Assembly (NCBI GenBank): GCA_003148945.1
Contig: QGGY01000023.1
Span: 1 to 40,648, forward strand
Length of the DNA stretch: 40,648 bases
Direction: 5' to 3'
DNA from: Murimonas intestini
GTDB lineage: Bacteria; Bacillota; Clostridia; Lachnospirales; Lachnospiraceae
Part shown: one piece after another, positions 26,261-35,137 of the stretch
Layout of the letters: every line of letters starts with the position of its first letter
How positions within the stretch are numbered: the stretch's first letter is position 1
Translations under genes and position numbers: made by a program
Notes under the pieces: generated by a model
Told to the model about the DNA's origin: nothing
The model's database searches: none
What the model saw: only the letters and a program-made list of their open reading frames with translations

Positions 26261-27830
26261 ATATGAAGTATAATGCGAACCCAAGGAACAGCACAGCATT
26301 GGCCAGTTTGATAATGTCCATATGCGCCAGCATGAAATCCGAAATGCGGTTCGTATTTTTTGTCTTATATATAATAAAAATAAAAATTGCTGCAGGTACG
26401 CACATTGCAGTGACATATACGAGAAAAGATATCAGGATATGCCCTATATTGCCCGAATCCGCCCTCAGCATATACAGGATTGAGGCCATGTATATCTGCC
26501 CTGTACAGAAGAATTCCCCAAGTGAGATGGCAATCCCAAGTCCCAGTACTAAAAGCGGCAGAATCTTGCCCGATGCATTACCCGCATTTTTAATCATTTT
26601 GTGATTAAATCTTCTCAGCGCCGACGGAAGCTGCATCCTGACCTTTCCATATTCTTCTCTGCGCACGTTCCAGAAATCAAGCAGATTCATGAAAGATGCA
26701 CCTATAAACAATACTGTGATCACAATATTGACCGCCTTGCCCGCTGCATCCAGCACTTCCTGATCGATCATGGATGCCGCGAAATAGATTCCCACGCCCA
26801 GCCCGAAATATGTCAGGTATTTGCCTCCCAGATATAGAGCGCCATTTTTCAGCACTGAGGCTTGGGCTGTCAAAAGTATTGAAAACAGCATCAGCAGCAT
26901 GGATATAGAACACGGATTAAAACCTGCGAGAAGCCCCGCGCCGAATAACGCAAGAAGGCTGGAAGCTTTTCCCTCCTCCCGGCTCTCTGAAAGGCCGTCA
27001 AGCTCTTCCCTGAGCGCCTGATAAGAAGTATCTTCGCTCTCTATACTGTCTTTCAGTCTGCTGCAGATATCATCAGCGCCGGCAATGGCGTTCTTTCCGT
27101 AAAATACAATAGGAACCTTCCTGGATGCTTCAGGCACCCTGTATAATTCAAATAATTCCTGAAGGACTTCCACGTATCCGCCCTCAGCAATGTTAAATTC
27201 CAGTACGCTGATATTCCCGGCTATATCCTCGTCTTTCAGATAATCTTTCACTCTATTGCAGTCATCACATGAATATGTAGTAAATAAAAGCATTACCTTG
27301 TCCTGGCTGGTAAAACCATATTCCTCAAGTCCGTCTAAAAATTTTTCATTAAATGATGATGTATTCTCATCAGATACAATATCTTCTGCCGGCTTTTCGC
27401 CATCAGCCGCAGTCTCCTCTGTTTGCTTTAATGAATCTTCATCTCCAAGCAGAGCACCCCTCAGAGTGCTTTTGATCTGGTCATATCCGCACAGCCACTT
27501 TCCATTAGCTATAAGTACCGGCAGACCACAATCTTCCCTGCTCCTGCCGCTCTCCTGTATCCTTTTTTCAAAAAGCTCTTTATTTGATTTATGAAATACA
27601 TTGTAGGTCCGGATCTCATAGTCCATCTGTTCTCTCTCTTCTTTAGAAAGCTCATCCTCAAATATCTCATATATTTTTTCATCTTCACTGCATGATGCGC
27701 AGGCATTATCATAAAAAAACTCGAATGTACTTCCCGCCGCCTCTGCCTTTACAGATATCAGAGCAAAAAACAAAAATATAAGCCATAACAGGCCTGTTCT
27801 CCAATACCAATGAACACTTTTCTTCTCCAT
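26250..27830 (-). CDS. CcdA-like membrane thiol-redox protein with two thioredoxin-like domains
   Basis: After an N-terminal membrane anchor, a first thioredoxin-like domain carries CASC (about residues 44-47) and a conserved CGLPVLIANGKWLCG. A second carries CDDC (about 188-191) with KVPIVFYGK. The C-terminal half has about six transmembrane helices with the CcdA/DsbD signatures GFNPCSISMLLM and EFFCTGQIY. This would move reducing equivalents across the membrane to extracytoplasmic thiols. The order, with two soluble domains before the membrane core, differs from DsbD. The frame opens with GTG at 27839; the ATG at 27830 with GGTGG upstream is preferred, though the choice is weak. Confidence 0.82.
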   Translation of the reverse strand: MEKKSVHWYWRTGLLWLIFLFFALISVKAEAAGSTFEFFYDNACASCSEDEKIYEIFEDELSKEEREQMDYEIRTYNVFHKSNKELFEKRIQESGRSREDCGLPVLIANGKWLCGYDQIKSTLRGALLGDEDSLKQTEETAADGEKPAEDIVSDENTSSFNEKFLDGLEEYGFTSQDKVMLLFTTYSCDDCNRVKDYLKDEDIAGNISVLEFNIAEGGYVEVLQELFELYRVPEASRKVPIVFYGKNAIAGADDICSRLKDSIESEDTSYQALREELDGLSESREEGKASSLLALFGAGLLAGFNPCSISMLLMLFSILLTAQASVLKNGALYLGGKYLTYFGLGVGIYFAASMIDQEVLDAAGKAVNIVITVLFIGASFMNLLDFWNVRREEYGKVRMQLPSALRRFNHKMIKNAGNASGKILPLLVLGLGIAISLGEFFCTGQIYMASILYMLRADSGNIGHILISFLVYVTAMCVPAAIFIFIIYKTKNTNRISDFMLAHMDIIKLANAVLFLGFALYFIFIL

Positions 27831-27852
27831 ATCCACCACCGTCAGATATAGT

Positions 27853-27929
27853 ACACCTTGTCGTGCGTAAGAATATCCACTCCTGTGGGTATCATTTACA
27901 GCACTCCACGATAAGGTGTGCTTTTTTTT
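27853..27929. promoter_or_regulatory. Long hairpin in the leader of the thiol-redox gene
   Basis: ACACCTTGTCGTG (27853-27865) pairs with CACGATAAGGTGT (27907-27919). An inner CCAC/GTGG hairpin lies in the loop, and eight T residues follow on the plus strand. No plus-strand gene precedes it closely, so it may instead act in the minus-strand leader of the redox gene. Confidence 0.45.
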
Positions 27930-28415
27930 CGACCTCTATTTTCTATCGTATATCTCAGAAAATATACAAAACATGCAAAAAATATATATCATCATCTGCA
28001 CTTTCAGCCGAACCATATTTTTATTATACAATAGATGAACGAAAATGTGTACCTTTTCTGACAAATTTTTATTTTTATATAGGTATTGTTTTCCAAAATG
28101 GTGATTTTTAAAAGGCAAAAATTGCCTGCGGCACCTCAACTCCTCTGGTCCCTTATTCATGAGGTGATTTATTACTGCTTAACAGTAATCTTCTTTTATA
28201 ACATACCATTCAGAAGATATAGTAGAATGAATTCCTATTTTTATTTTACTTTATCTTGATATTAAAAGTTGTTTTTCTACATTGATAAAACCATTTTATA
28301 TTTCTATTCCATTTTCTTGTAACGATTTTCTCGCTGAATCAGCTGCTTTCTCGTTATTAACGAATACAACTGTGCTGTTTTCAGTGAACCGGAGCACCTC
28401 TGCTGGACACACCCT

Positions 28416-28454
28416 GTAAAATAAAACAGGAGACGCTGCAAATGCAACGCCTCC
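28416..28454 (-). terminator. Rho-independent terminator of the opp operon
   Basis: On the minus strand GGAGGCGTTGCA pairs with TGCAGCGTCTCC (two G-T pairs) around a TT loop, followed by TGTTTTATTTTA. It lies about 20 bases after the oppA stop codon. Confidence 0.85.
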
Positions 28455-28475
28455 CATAGGCACTCTAATCAAATA

Positions 28476-30359
28476 TTATCTACCAAACTGCATATCATTG
28501 TTTCCAGAATTTGTTTCCCACATTTCAAGCATGTTGATCGGGTCATTGTAGTCTGCTAACCAGCCTTCACGGCAGAAGTCAAACTGTCCTGATTTTCTTT
28601 CATCCAGGAATACTGACCATTCACGTGTCTCAACAGTAACTGTGATGCCAATTGCTGCTAAATCCTGCTGGATAGCTTCACCAATCTTAACATTACCTTC
28701 AGAATCATTTGTCAGGTATGTCATAGTGATCGGTGTATCTGCTGAAAGCATTCCGTTTTCATCAAACTGATATCCTGCACTCTCAAGCAGAGCCTGAGCT
28801 TCTTCGATATTAGCATCTGTGAGTTCCGGATCATAGTAACCAACTTTGTCTTCTAATGGGTAGGTATAAGCGTCATCATTCTTTCTGAACTCGCCGCCGT
28901 TTCCGTCTGCCATTCCTGTCGGGATGAATGTATTTGCGATTTCCTGATCAGCCTGAGCGATAGAATCAACAATATACTGACGGTCAATTAAGAGACACAT
29001 AGCTTTTCTCATAGCTGCTGCCTGCTCGATTGTCTTGCCTTTGAACAGATCACTGTTTACGTTAAATCCGCAGTAGTATGTTCCCAGTGTAGGAACTTTG
29101 TGGAATTCAGGCATAGGTTTAGCTGTTTCCATCATATCTGTTGCGATTGTATCGATGAACTGAAGAGAATCATCTTTGAATGCATTCCAGATAGCTGTAT
29201 CATCATCACTTAACATGAATTCGATTTTTTCAAGTGTAACGCTGTCTGCATTGTAGTAGTTCGGGTTCTTCTCATAAGTCATGGATTCATTGTGTTTCCA
29301 GCCTGTACATACCATCGGGCCTGAAGATACGAAGCCTGCTTCTGTACACCAGTCGCCAGGGTTGTCAGCAAATCCTTCAGAGCCTTCAACACTTGCCTGA
29401 GGTACCGGATAGAATGCCGGGAATGCACACAGGTCAAGGAAGTATGCGCAAGGAGCTTTCAGGTTAACTGTAAATGTCTTTCCGTCTTCAGAAGCTGCCA
29501 CATCCAGAGTTCCATCTTCTTTCTGAGCGATGATGTCTGTCAGGTATGCGTAGTCAGCACCTGTCTCAGGATTAGCAAGTCTCTGCCAGCTGTACTCTAC
29601 ATCCTTTGCTGACAGTTCTGTTCCATCAGACCATTTCAGTCCGTCTTTCATTGTAAATGTATAAGAAAGTCCGTCTTCACTCATCTCATAGCCGTCTGCC
29701 AGGTCAGGAACAAGCTGTCCTTCTTCGTCATACATATACAGTCCTGAGAATGCCAGGATAGCAAGGCAGGCACCGTCTACTGTAGAGTTCAGGGCCGGAT
29801 CCAGCTTATTAGGCTCAGATGCGATCTGAAGTGCCAGAGTGTTTGTCGGAGTTGTAGCAAATCCAAAATATTTAAATCCGAAAAGGTTGCTGTAGATTCC
29901 GTCCACATCAGTTTTCTGCATATATACATCATTGTAGTAATACAGCGGAATAACTGCCCAGGTGCTCATCAGCTCATCTTCTGCCTCATGCATCATAGCC
30001 TCACGTTTTTCAAGGTCTGTCTCAACCCTGATATCAGCGATTCTCTGATTGTAAACTTCCCATGCAGGAGCTGCCTCGCTGGATGGTCCGTGGCCTGCTG
30101 ATTCAACTGCTGCCTCTGTAGCTGCCTCTGTTTCACCTTCAGCTGCTGCTTCTGTTTCAGCTGCCTCTGTAGCTGCTTCTGTTTCTTCAGCCTCTGTCTC
30201 TGCTGCCGCTTTTGTCTTGTTGGCTTCTGTTGTCAGTTCTGCTGCTGTTTCTGCCTCTGTCGGAGCTGTTGTTTCACTTCCTGTTCCAGAAGCGCATCCT
30301 GCCATCATGCCCATAACCATGGACGCAGAGAGCACTAATGCTAAATACTTTTTCTTCAT
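28476..30359 (-). CDS. oppA: Oligopeptide-binding lipoprotein OppA, apparently circularly permuted
   Basis: The 627-residue protein has a lipobox (MAGC, Cys22) and a TEA-rich linker up to about residue 95. Residues about 100-172 (AWEVYNQRIADIRVETD, HEAEDELMSTWAVIPLYYY, GIYSNLFGFKYF) match the segment that normally ends OppA-family proteins. The usual N-terminal start (LALQIASEPNKLDPALNS) follows only at about residue 174. The protein stops at GNNDMQFGR, exactly where the relocated segment would normally continue. All parts of the fold are therefore present in permuted order. It is the last gene of the operon and has its own -10 element and an upstream terminator. Confidence 0.88.
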   Translation of the reverse strand: MKKKYLALVLSASMVMGMMAGCASGTGSETTAPTEAETAAELTTEANKTKAAAETEAEETEAATEAAETEAAAEGETEAATEAAVESAGHGPSSEAAPAWEVYNQRIADIRVETDLEKREAMMHEAEDELMSTWAVIPLYYYNDVYMQKTDVDGIYSNLFGFKYFGFATTPTNTLALQIASEPNKLDPALNSTVDGACLAILAFSGLYMYDEEGQLVPDLADGYEMSEDGLSYTFTMKDGLKWSDGTELSAKDVEYSWQRLANPETGADYAYLTDIIAQKEDGTLDVAASEDGKTFTVNLKAPCAYFLDLCAFPAFYPVPQASVEGSEGFADNPGDWCTEAGFVSSGPMVCTGWKHNESMTYEKNPNYYNADSVTLEKIEFMLSDDDTAIWNAFKDDSLQFIDTIATDMMETAKPMPEFHKVPTLGTYYCGFNVNSDLFKGKTIEQAAAMRKAMCLLIDRQYIVDSIAQADQEIANTFIPTGMADGNGGEFRKNDDAYTYPLEDKVGYYDPELTDANIEEAQALLESAGYQFDENGMLSADTPITMTYLTNDSEGNVKIGEAIQQDLAAIGITVTVETREWSVFLDERKSGQFDFCREGWLADYNDPINMLEMWETNSGNNDMQFGR

Positions 30360-30396
30360 AGATTATACCTCCCATGTATAAATTTGGTTGTTTTAT

Positions 30397-30425
30397 ATTA
30401 TACAATGTTCTTTCCAAAAAAGAAA
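30397..30425 (-). promoter_or_regulatory. Candidate promoter of oppA
   Basis: A perfect TATAAT lies at 30397-30402 on the minus strand. The sequence 17 bases upstream (TTTCTT) is a poor -35 and overlaps the T tract of the preceding terminator. It would allow separate, higher expression of the binding protein. Confidence 0.45.
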
Positions 30426-30482
30426 GGACAAATTGTATCAAAAATTATTAAATCTTCAGGCCAATTTTTTCAATTTTGTCCT
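30411..30482 (-). terminator. Terminator-like hairpin between oppF and oppA
   Basis: On the minus strand AGGACAAAATTG (30471-30482) pairs with CAATTTGTCCT (30425-30435) with one bulge, followed by TTCTTTTTT. It lies directly after the oppF stop codon. Confidence 0.6.
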
Positions 30483-30503
30483 GATATTACCTTTTAGGCA
30501 GCC

Positions 30504-31487
30504 TTATTTATTCCAGCACGCCACCTGATGACCATTACCGCGGTCTGTCAGAGACGGGCATTCCTGGGCGCAACGCTCTGTCGCATACTTACAGCGTGTA
30601 CGGAATGCGCAGCCTGTGGGCATGTTCAGAGGACTGGGCACATCTCCCTCAAGTACGATACGTTTCCTCTCCTTAGCCATTTTCGGGTCAGGATATGGAA
30701 CTGCACTCAGCAGGGACTGTGTATACGGATGCATTGGTTTATCATTCAGCTCATCAGCATCTGCGATCTCTACTACCCTTCCCAGATACATAACAGCTAT
30801 CCTGTCAGATATATGATGCACTACCAGCAGGTCATGGGCTATAAAAAGATATGCCACTCCTAATTTATCCTGGAGTTCTTCAAACATATTGATGACCTGT
30901 GCCTGGATAGACACGTCGAGTGCGCTGACTGCCTCGTCACAGACTATAAACTTCGGGTCTGTTGCCAGAGCTCTGGCAATACCGATACGCTGGCGCTGGC
31001 CTCCTGAGAACTCATGGGCATAGCGCGTTGCATGCTCTGCATTTAATCCAACCAGCTCCATCAGATGTATGATCTTGTCACGGCGGTCTCCCTTTGAAGA
31101 GTAAAGCTTATATACATCCAGAGGCTCACCGATGATATCTTCCACCGTCATACGCGGGTTAAGAGAAGAATAGGGATCCTGGAATACCATCTGCATTTCT
31201 TTTCTCATGTGTTTTATAGTGGATGCATTTACCTGCTCTCCATTATAAATCACCTCGCCGCCAGTCGGCGTGTAGAGCCTGAGCATGGAACGGCCGACTG
31301 TAGTCTTACCGCAGCCTGATTCCCCTACAAGTCCAAGAGTCTCGCCCGGCTTGATGGCAAATGAAACACCATCCACCGCTTTAAGAGGGGTTGTCTGCAT
31401 AAAACCTGTTTTTATAGGAAAATACTGTTTCAGGTCTTTGACCTCTACCAGATATTCACTTTTCATATTGTTCTGTGTCTTACTCAT
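30504..31487 (-). CDS. oppF: Oligopeptide ABC transporter ATPase OppF
   Basis: The 327-residue ATPase has Walker [10 protein letters not shown] (about residues 55-63), the signature [15 protein letters not shown] and Walker [13 protein letters not shown]. The C-terminal cysteine-containing oligopeptide/dipeptide domain ([11 protein letters not shown]...) is present. The gene overlaps oppD by 8 bases and its ribosome binding site lies in the last oppD codons, so translation is coupled. It energises peptide import with OppD. Confidence 0.95.
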   Translation of the reverse strand: MSKTQNNMKSEYLVEVKDLKQYFPIKTGFMQTTPLKAVDGVSFAIKPGETLGLVGESGCGKTTVGRSMLRLYTPTGGEVIYNGEQVNASTIKHMRKEMQMVFQDPYSSLNPRMTVEDIIGEPLDVYKLYSSKGDRRDKIIHLMELVGLNAEHATRYAHEFSGGQRQRIGIARALATDPKFIVCDEAVSALDVSIQAQVINMFEELQDKLGVAYLFIAHDLLVVHHISDRIAVMYLGRVVEIADADELNDKPMHPYTQSLLSAVPYPDPKMAKERKRIVLEGDVPSPLNMPTGCAFRTRCKYATERCAQECPSLTDRGNGHQVACWNK

Positions 31488-32487
31488 TGTTCTTGCCTCC
31501 TTGCTTTGCTTCCATTTCTGCTTTTACATTTAGCCAGCAGGACGCAAAGTGTCCGTCAGGCATCTGCATTTCAGGCGGTACTTCCTCGATACAGATCTTC
31601 ATGGCGTTTTCACAGCGCGGGCAGAAAGCGCAGCCTTTCGGCATATTCAGCAGGTTGATCGGTGTACCCGGGATCGGAATAAGCTTCTCGCCAATCTTGT
31701 CAACATTCGGTATAGAACAGAGAAGTCCTTTTGTATATTCATGGTGAGGACGGTAGAAGATATCTTCCGCTGTTCCTCTCTCACAGACACGGCCGCCGTA
31801 CAGTACAATGATCTCGTCGCACATATCGGCTATTACACCTAAATCATGTGTAACCATAATAATTGCCATTCCAAATTTTTTCTGCAGATCCTGCATCAGT
31901 TCCAGAATCTGCGCCTGAATCGTCACATCAAGTGCAGTCGTAGGCTCATCTGCAATCAGGATGTCAGGCTCACACGCAAGAGCCATGGCGATCATAACAC
32001 GCTGGCGCATACCGCCTGACAGCTCAAAAGGATACTGTTTCACACGCTTTTCAGGTTCATTTACACCTACCAGTGTGAGCATTTCAATAGCACGTGCTTC
32101 TGCATCTTTTCCTTTTCTGTCTGTGTGAAGCTGGATCGCTTCTTTTAACTGATTTCCAACTGTAAATACAGGATTCAGGCTTGTCATAGGATCCTGGAAA
32201 ATGATAGAACAGCATTTTCCACGGAATTCCCTCATCTGCTTTTCTGTAAACTTTGTGATATCCTGGCCTTTATAGAGCACCTGGCCTTCCGATATATCAC
32301 CGTTACTCTCCAGTATACGCATAATAGAATAAGCTGTAACGGATTTTCCCGAACCGGACTCTCCTACGATACCAAGAATCTTTCCCTTGTCCAGATTGAA
32401 TGAAACACCGTTTACTGCCTTTACCTCCCCGTTGTCCGTGCGGAAGGAGGTATGAAGATTCTTTACTGAAAGTATATTTTCACTCAT
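31480..32487 (-). CDS. oppD: Oligopeptide ABC transporter ATPase OppD
   Basis: The 335-residue ATPase has Walker A GESGSGKS (about residues 42-49), the signature [16 protein letters not shown] and Walker [12 protein letters not shown]. The C-terminal oligopeptide domain ([12 protein letters not shown]) follows. It begins 5 bases after oppC behind GGAGG and overlaps oppF at its end. It forms the second nucleotide-binding half of the importer. Confidence 0.95.
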   Translation of the reverse strand: MSENILSVKNLHTSFRTDNGEVKAVNGVSFNLDKGKILGIVGESGSGKSVTAYSIMRILESNGDISEGQVLYKGQDITKFTEKQMREFRGKCCSIIFQDPMTSLNPVFTVGNQLKEAIQLHTDRKGKDAEARAIEMLTLVGVNEPEKRVKQYPFELSGGMRQRVMIAMALACEPDILIADEPTTALDVTIQAQILELMQDLQKKFGMAIIMVTHDLGVIADMCDEIIVLYGGRVCERGTAEDIFYRPHHEYTKGLLCSIPNVDKIGEKLIPIPGTPINLLNMPKGCAFCPRCENAMKICIEEVPPEMQMPDGHFASCWLNVKAEMEAKQGGKNNE

Positions 32488-32492
32488 AACAA

Positions 32493-33575
32493 TTACCTCC
32501 TTAATTTCGGATCAAATGCATCTCGCAGCCCGTCACCCAGCAGATTGAAAGACAGCGTGATCAGACAGATCATAATCGACGGGAATATCAGCTTATAAGC
32601 ATACGCACTGAGTCCGGCCCTGGCTGCATTGGCCAGTGATCCAAGAGACGGCATAGGTGCCTGTACTCCAAGACCAATAAAGCTTAAGAAACTCTCTGTA
32701 AAGATTGCTGACGGTATCTGCAGCGCCGCTGAAATAAAAATAACGCTGATACAGTTGGGCAGGATATGCTTGCGGATAATCCTGCTGGACTTGGCGCCGC
32801 TGACTTTAGCTGCAAGAATATATTCATTCTGCTTGATTGTGAGGATCTGACCGCGCACAAGACGGGCCATACCTGTCCAGTACAGAAGGCCGAACACGAT
32901 GAACATTGACAGCATATTCGTACCTATATTTTTTAATGCAGGAATACTTTCTACACTGAGTACTTCTTTCAGTACAACAGACAGCAGAACCACCATCAGC
33001 ATGTCAGGCAGCGAATATATTATATCCACGATTCTCATCATTACAAGGTCAACCTTGCCTCCGAAGTATCCCGAGATACTTCCATAGAGCACACCAATGA
33101 GCAGTACAATCAGCGCAGCAAACACACCAATTGTAAGTGATACTCTTGTACCGTATATAACACGCACAAAGTAATCACGCCCAAGCTCATCAGTTCCCAT
33201 GATATGAGGAAATATCTTTCCGCCTTCATCAATATAAGCCTGCTCCTTTTCTGAATACTGGAACGGTCCCATATTAGTCGCGGTCTTATCCCTCTTTCCA
33301 TTTACAGTTATAATCTGTGAGTACTCATACGGTACCACATGCGGTACTATAAAAATCATAGCAACAATCAGTATAAGAACTACGATACTTCCCATAGCAA
33401 GAGGATTTTTCCTCAGTTTGCGCATACCATCCCTGAAAAAGGAAACAGACTCGCTCATTACATCCTGCTGCCTTTTCTCTTCCTCTGTCGCTTTCTCAAA
33501 CTTCTGTAAATCAATCTGTAAGCTCAAAGGAGACTTCTTAGGCATCTTATCAATATCTTTATCTAAATTATACAT
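32493..33575 (-). CDS. oppC: Oligopeptide ABC transporter permease OppC
   Basis: The 360-residue permease has an N-terminal cytoplasmic extension of about 55 residues, a first membrane helix, a periplasmic-type insert with the conserved GTDELGRDYF, and five further helices. The EAA loop region reads EYILAAKVSGAKSSRIIRKHILPN. The ending GDGLRDAFDPKLRR is typical of OppC/DppC. It starts 12 bases after oppB behind AGGAGGAGG. Confidence 0.94.
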   Translation of the reverse strand: MYNLDKDIDKMPKKSPLSLQIDLQKFEKATEEEKRQQDVMSESVSFFRDGMRKLRKNPLAMGSIVVLILIVAMIFIVPHVVPYEYSQIITVNGKRDKTATNMGPFQYSEKEQAYIDEGGKIFPHIMGTDELGRDYFVRVIYGTRVSLTIGVFAALIVLLIGVLYGSISGYFGGKVDLVMMRIVDIIYSLPDMLMVVLLSVVLKEVLSVESIPALKNIGTNMLSMFIVFGLLYWTGMARLVRGQILTIKQNEYILAAKVSGAKSSRIIRKHILPNCISVIFISAALQIPSAIFTESFLSFIGLGVQAPMPSLGSLANAARAGLSAYAYKLIFPSIMICLITLSFNLLGDGLRDAFDPKLRR

Positions 33576-33587
33576 TCCGGCCTCCTC

Positions 33588-34499
33588 CTAATCAAGTTTA
33601 ATACGCGGGTCTACCGCCTTATAGACAATATCTGTAAGCAGGTTCATGGTAACCATGAGCACTGCCAGGAAAATCGTCGTTCCCATAATAAGCGTATAAT
33701 CACGGTTTGTAATACTTTCTACAAACTTTGATCCTAAACCGCCAATTGTAAAGATTTTCTCTACAACAAGTGATCCTGTCAGGATATAAGCCGTCATAGG
33801 CCCTACATAAGTAACAACCGGAATCAGGGCATTGCGGAGGGTATGTTTAAAAATAACTTTCAGGCGCGCCACACCCTTGGCCCTGGCAGTACGCACATAA
33901 TCCTGCCCCATGACATCCAGCATACTTGTCTTTGTAAGCCTTGTTATGTAAGCCATAGGATAGGCTGAAAGTGCAATGACAGGCAGAATGTAGTTCGGGT
34001 GGTTAGGATCCCACACCGGCACCCACTTCAACTTGATACAAAATGCCAGCAGCAGCAAGGTCGCCAGCACAAAGTTAGGCAGCGACGTGAACAGGGTCGA
34101 AAAGAATATTATCAGCCTGTCGGGCAGCTTATTCCTCGTCAAAGCCGCAATACTCCCAAATACCAATCCAAGTGCCAACGCCACAAGGATCGCCATTCCT
34201 CCTAATTTTGCAGATACTTTAAATGACTCAAAAATTGTAGTCTTAATATCCCGGCCTGTTTTAAGAGAGATTCCAAAATCCCCCTGCAGCATATTCGTCA
34301 TATAGATCACGAACTGCTCGGGTACAGGCTTGTCCAGGTTATACCTTTTTTCCATGGCCGCCTTAACCTCTGGTGATACCGCCTTCTCTCCATCAAATGG
34401 GCCGCCGGGTATCGCATTCATAGCAAAGAATGTGATTCCGCAGATGATGAACAATGTCACGATTGCGAGAAGGACTCTTTTTCCAACGTATTTAGCCAA
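33588..34499 (-). CDS. oppB: Oligopeptide ABC transporter permease OppB
   Basis: The 303-residue permease has about six transmembrane helices. The N-terminus is typical (KYVGKRVLLAIVTLFIICGITFF, NAIPGGPF), and the EAA loop region reads DYVRTARAKGVARLKVIFKHTLRNALIP. The start is a TTG with AAAGGAG 9 bases upstream. It is the first gene of the operon and follows a leader of about 420 bases. Confidence 0.94.
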   Translation of the reverse strand: MAKYVGKRVLLAIVTLFIICGITFFAMNAIPGGPFDGEKAVSPEVKAAMEKRYNLDKPVPEQFVIYMTNMLQGDFGISLKTGRDIKTTIFESFKVSAKLGGMAILVALALGLVFGSIAALTRNKLPDRLIIFFSTLFTSLPNFVLATLLLLAFCIKLKWVPVWDPNHPNYILPVIALSAYPMAYITRLTKTSMLDVMGQDYVRTARAKGVARLKVIFKHTLRNALIPVVTYVGPMTAYILTGSLVVEKIFTIGGLGSKFVESITNRDYTLIMGTTIFLAVLMVTMNLLTDIVYKAVDPRIKLD

Positions 34500-34520
34500 A
34501 CTAAAACACTCCTTTTCTCT

Positions 34521-34745
34521 TTATAATGGTAATATCATTCCGCTGATAATGTCCGTCACCGGAAGCACCCGGATTCCCTGGTTTTTCAGCATTCTCTGCC
34601 CGTCTGTTCTTCTGAGAAAAACAACTATTATTCCTGCACGGACATTTTAGGCCAAACAATGACGCCCGGAACACCGGCCGTCTCTTCTTTGAGCAGGAAC
34701 CCTTTTGGTCCCCGTGCGCCTATACCGGAAGGTAAACCGCCATCC
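34521..34745 (-). pseudogene. Possible decayed coding remnant in the opp leader
   Basis: The minus strand has two frames that read like protein but are broken. One contains GPKGFLLKEETAGVPGVIVW and ends at a stop. The next continues one frame over with AGIIVVFLRRTDGQRMLKNQ and ends at TAA 34521-34523. An in-frame TAG also interrupts the first part. No family was recognised. It may be an eroded gene or chance. Confidence 0.2.
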
Positions 34746-34781
34746 TCCTGGTACGCTCAGCGTACCCTGTAATCAGAGATT

Positions 34782-34828
34782 GTTTTATATCACAGGAAAT
34801 TACTGTGTAATTTCCTGTGATATAAAAC
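34782..34828. promoter_or_regulatory. Perfect 21-bp hairpin in the opp leader (hairpin B)
   Basis: The arms 34782-34802 and 34808-34828 are perfect reverse complements around a 5-base loop (CTGTG). The hairpin shares bases 34824-34828 with the neighbouring hairpin A, so the two cannot fully form together. Confidence 0.85.
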
Positions 34829-34859
34829 ATTCCATGGGGGAACCGCCATGGAATGTTTT
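34824..34859. promoter_or_regulatory. Perfect 14-bp hairpin in the opp leader (hairpin A)
   Basis: AAAACATTCCATGG (34824-34837) pairs with CCATGGAATGTTTT (34846-34859). On the transcribed minus strand it is followed by TTTTATAT, so it resembles a terminator. Its 3' arm overlaps the start of hairpin B. Confidence 0.8.
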
Positions 34860-34924
34860 GGCGCGTCATATTTACTTTTACTTTAACGAACTACTGTGCA
34901 AAATTTCTATATACCATCCTCAAC

Positions 34925-34953
34925 ACTATACCACAATCGCCTCTGCGATGCAA
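34925..34953 (-). promoter_or_regulatory. SigmaA-type promoter of the opp operon
   Basis: On the minus strand TTGCAT (34948-34953) and TATAGT (34925-34930) are separated by exactly 17 bases. The predicted transcript start near 34918 gives a leader that contains both overlapping hairpins before oppB. Confidence 0.75.
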
Positions 34954-35084
34954 GATTTTTTACATTTAAAAGAAGAATTTCCAACAATTTATGTATAATT
35001 TTTACATAATTAGTCAATTACGTCATTTAAAGGCCTAAAAGGCCTGCTTACAGTATAATCTACCAATTTAATATGTCCGTTTTT

Positions 35085-35093
35085 ACATATACT
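35085..35093 (+). promoter_or_regulatory. Possible mother-cell sigma -10 element before the cot genes
   Basis: CATATACTA fits the CATA-NNN-TA core of sigmaE/sigmaK -10 elements and lies about 45 bases before the CotJ start. The -35 part is not convincing. The assignment leans on the spore-coat function of the genes. Confidence 0.3.
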
Positions 35094-35137
35094 ATTGATG
35101 CAGCTTGATAATCAAATCACAAGAGAGGAGCTTACTC

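Larger units (their letters stand above)
27831..28475. other. Intergenic region between the thiol-redox and oppA genes
   Basis: No credible gene was found in about 640 AT-rich bases. It contains a long hairpin near the redox gene (27853-27919) and the oppA terminator (28416-28454), both listed separately. Short frames here lack ribosome binding sites. Confidence 0.6.
34500..35137. other. Intergenic region between divergent opp and cot operons
   Basis: This region of about 640 bases holds no intact gene. From the cot side it carries a possible mother-cell promoter, the opp promoter, two overlapping long hairpins, a GGTACGC-TCA-GCGTACC hairpin (34750-34766) and a possible decayed coding stretch next to oppB. 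Confidence 0.6.

Noticed and set aside
27936-28160. Minus-strand 74-codon frame in the AT-rich gap after oppA
   Set aside because: The composition is typical of AT-rich non-coding DNA, and no ribosome binding site precedes it.
34600-34760. T-box riboswitch upstream of oppB
   Set aside because: A GGCGGTTTACC stretch on the minus strand looked T-box-like, but the conserved GGTGGNACCGCG and a matching terminator were missing.
34705-34998. Plus-strand 97-codon frame across the opp leader hairpins
   Set aside because: It covers two perfect palindromes and a promoter, has no ribosome binding site and no recognisable protein features.
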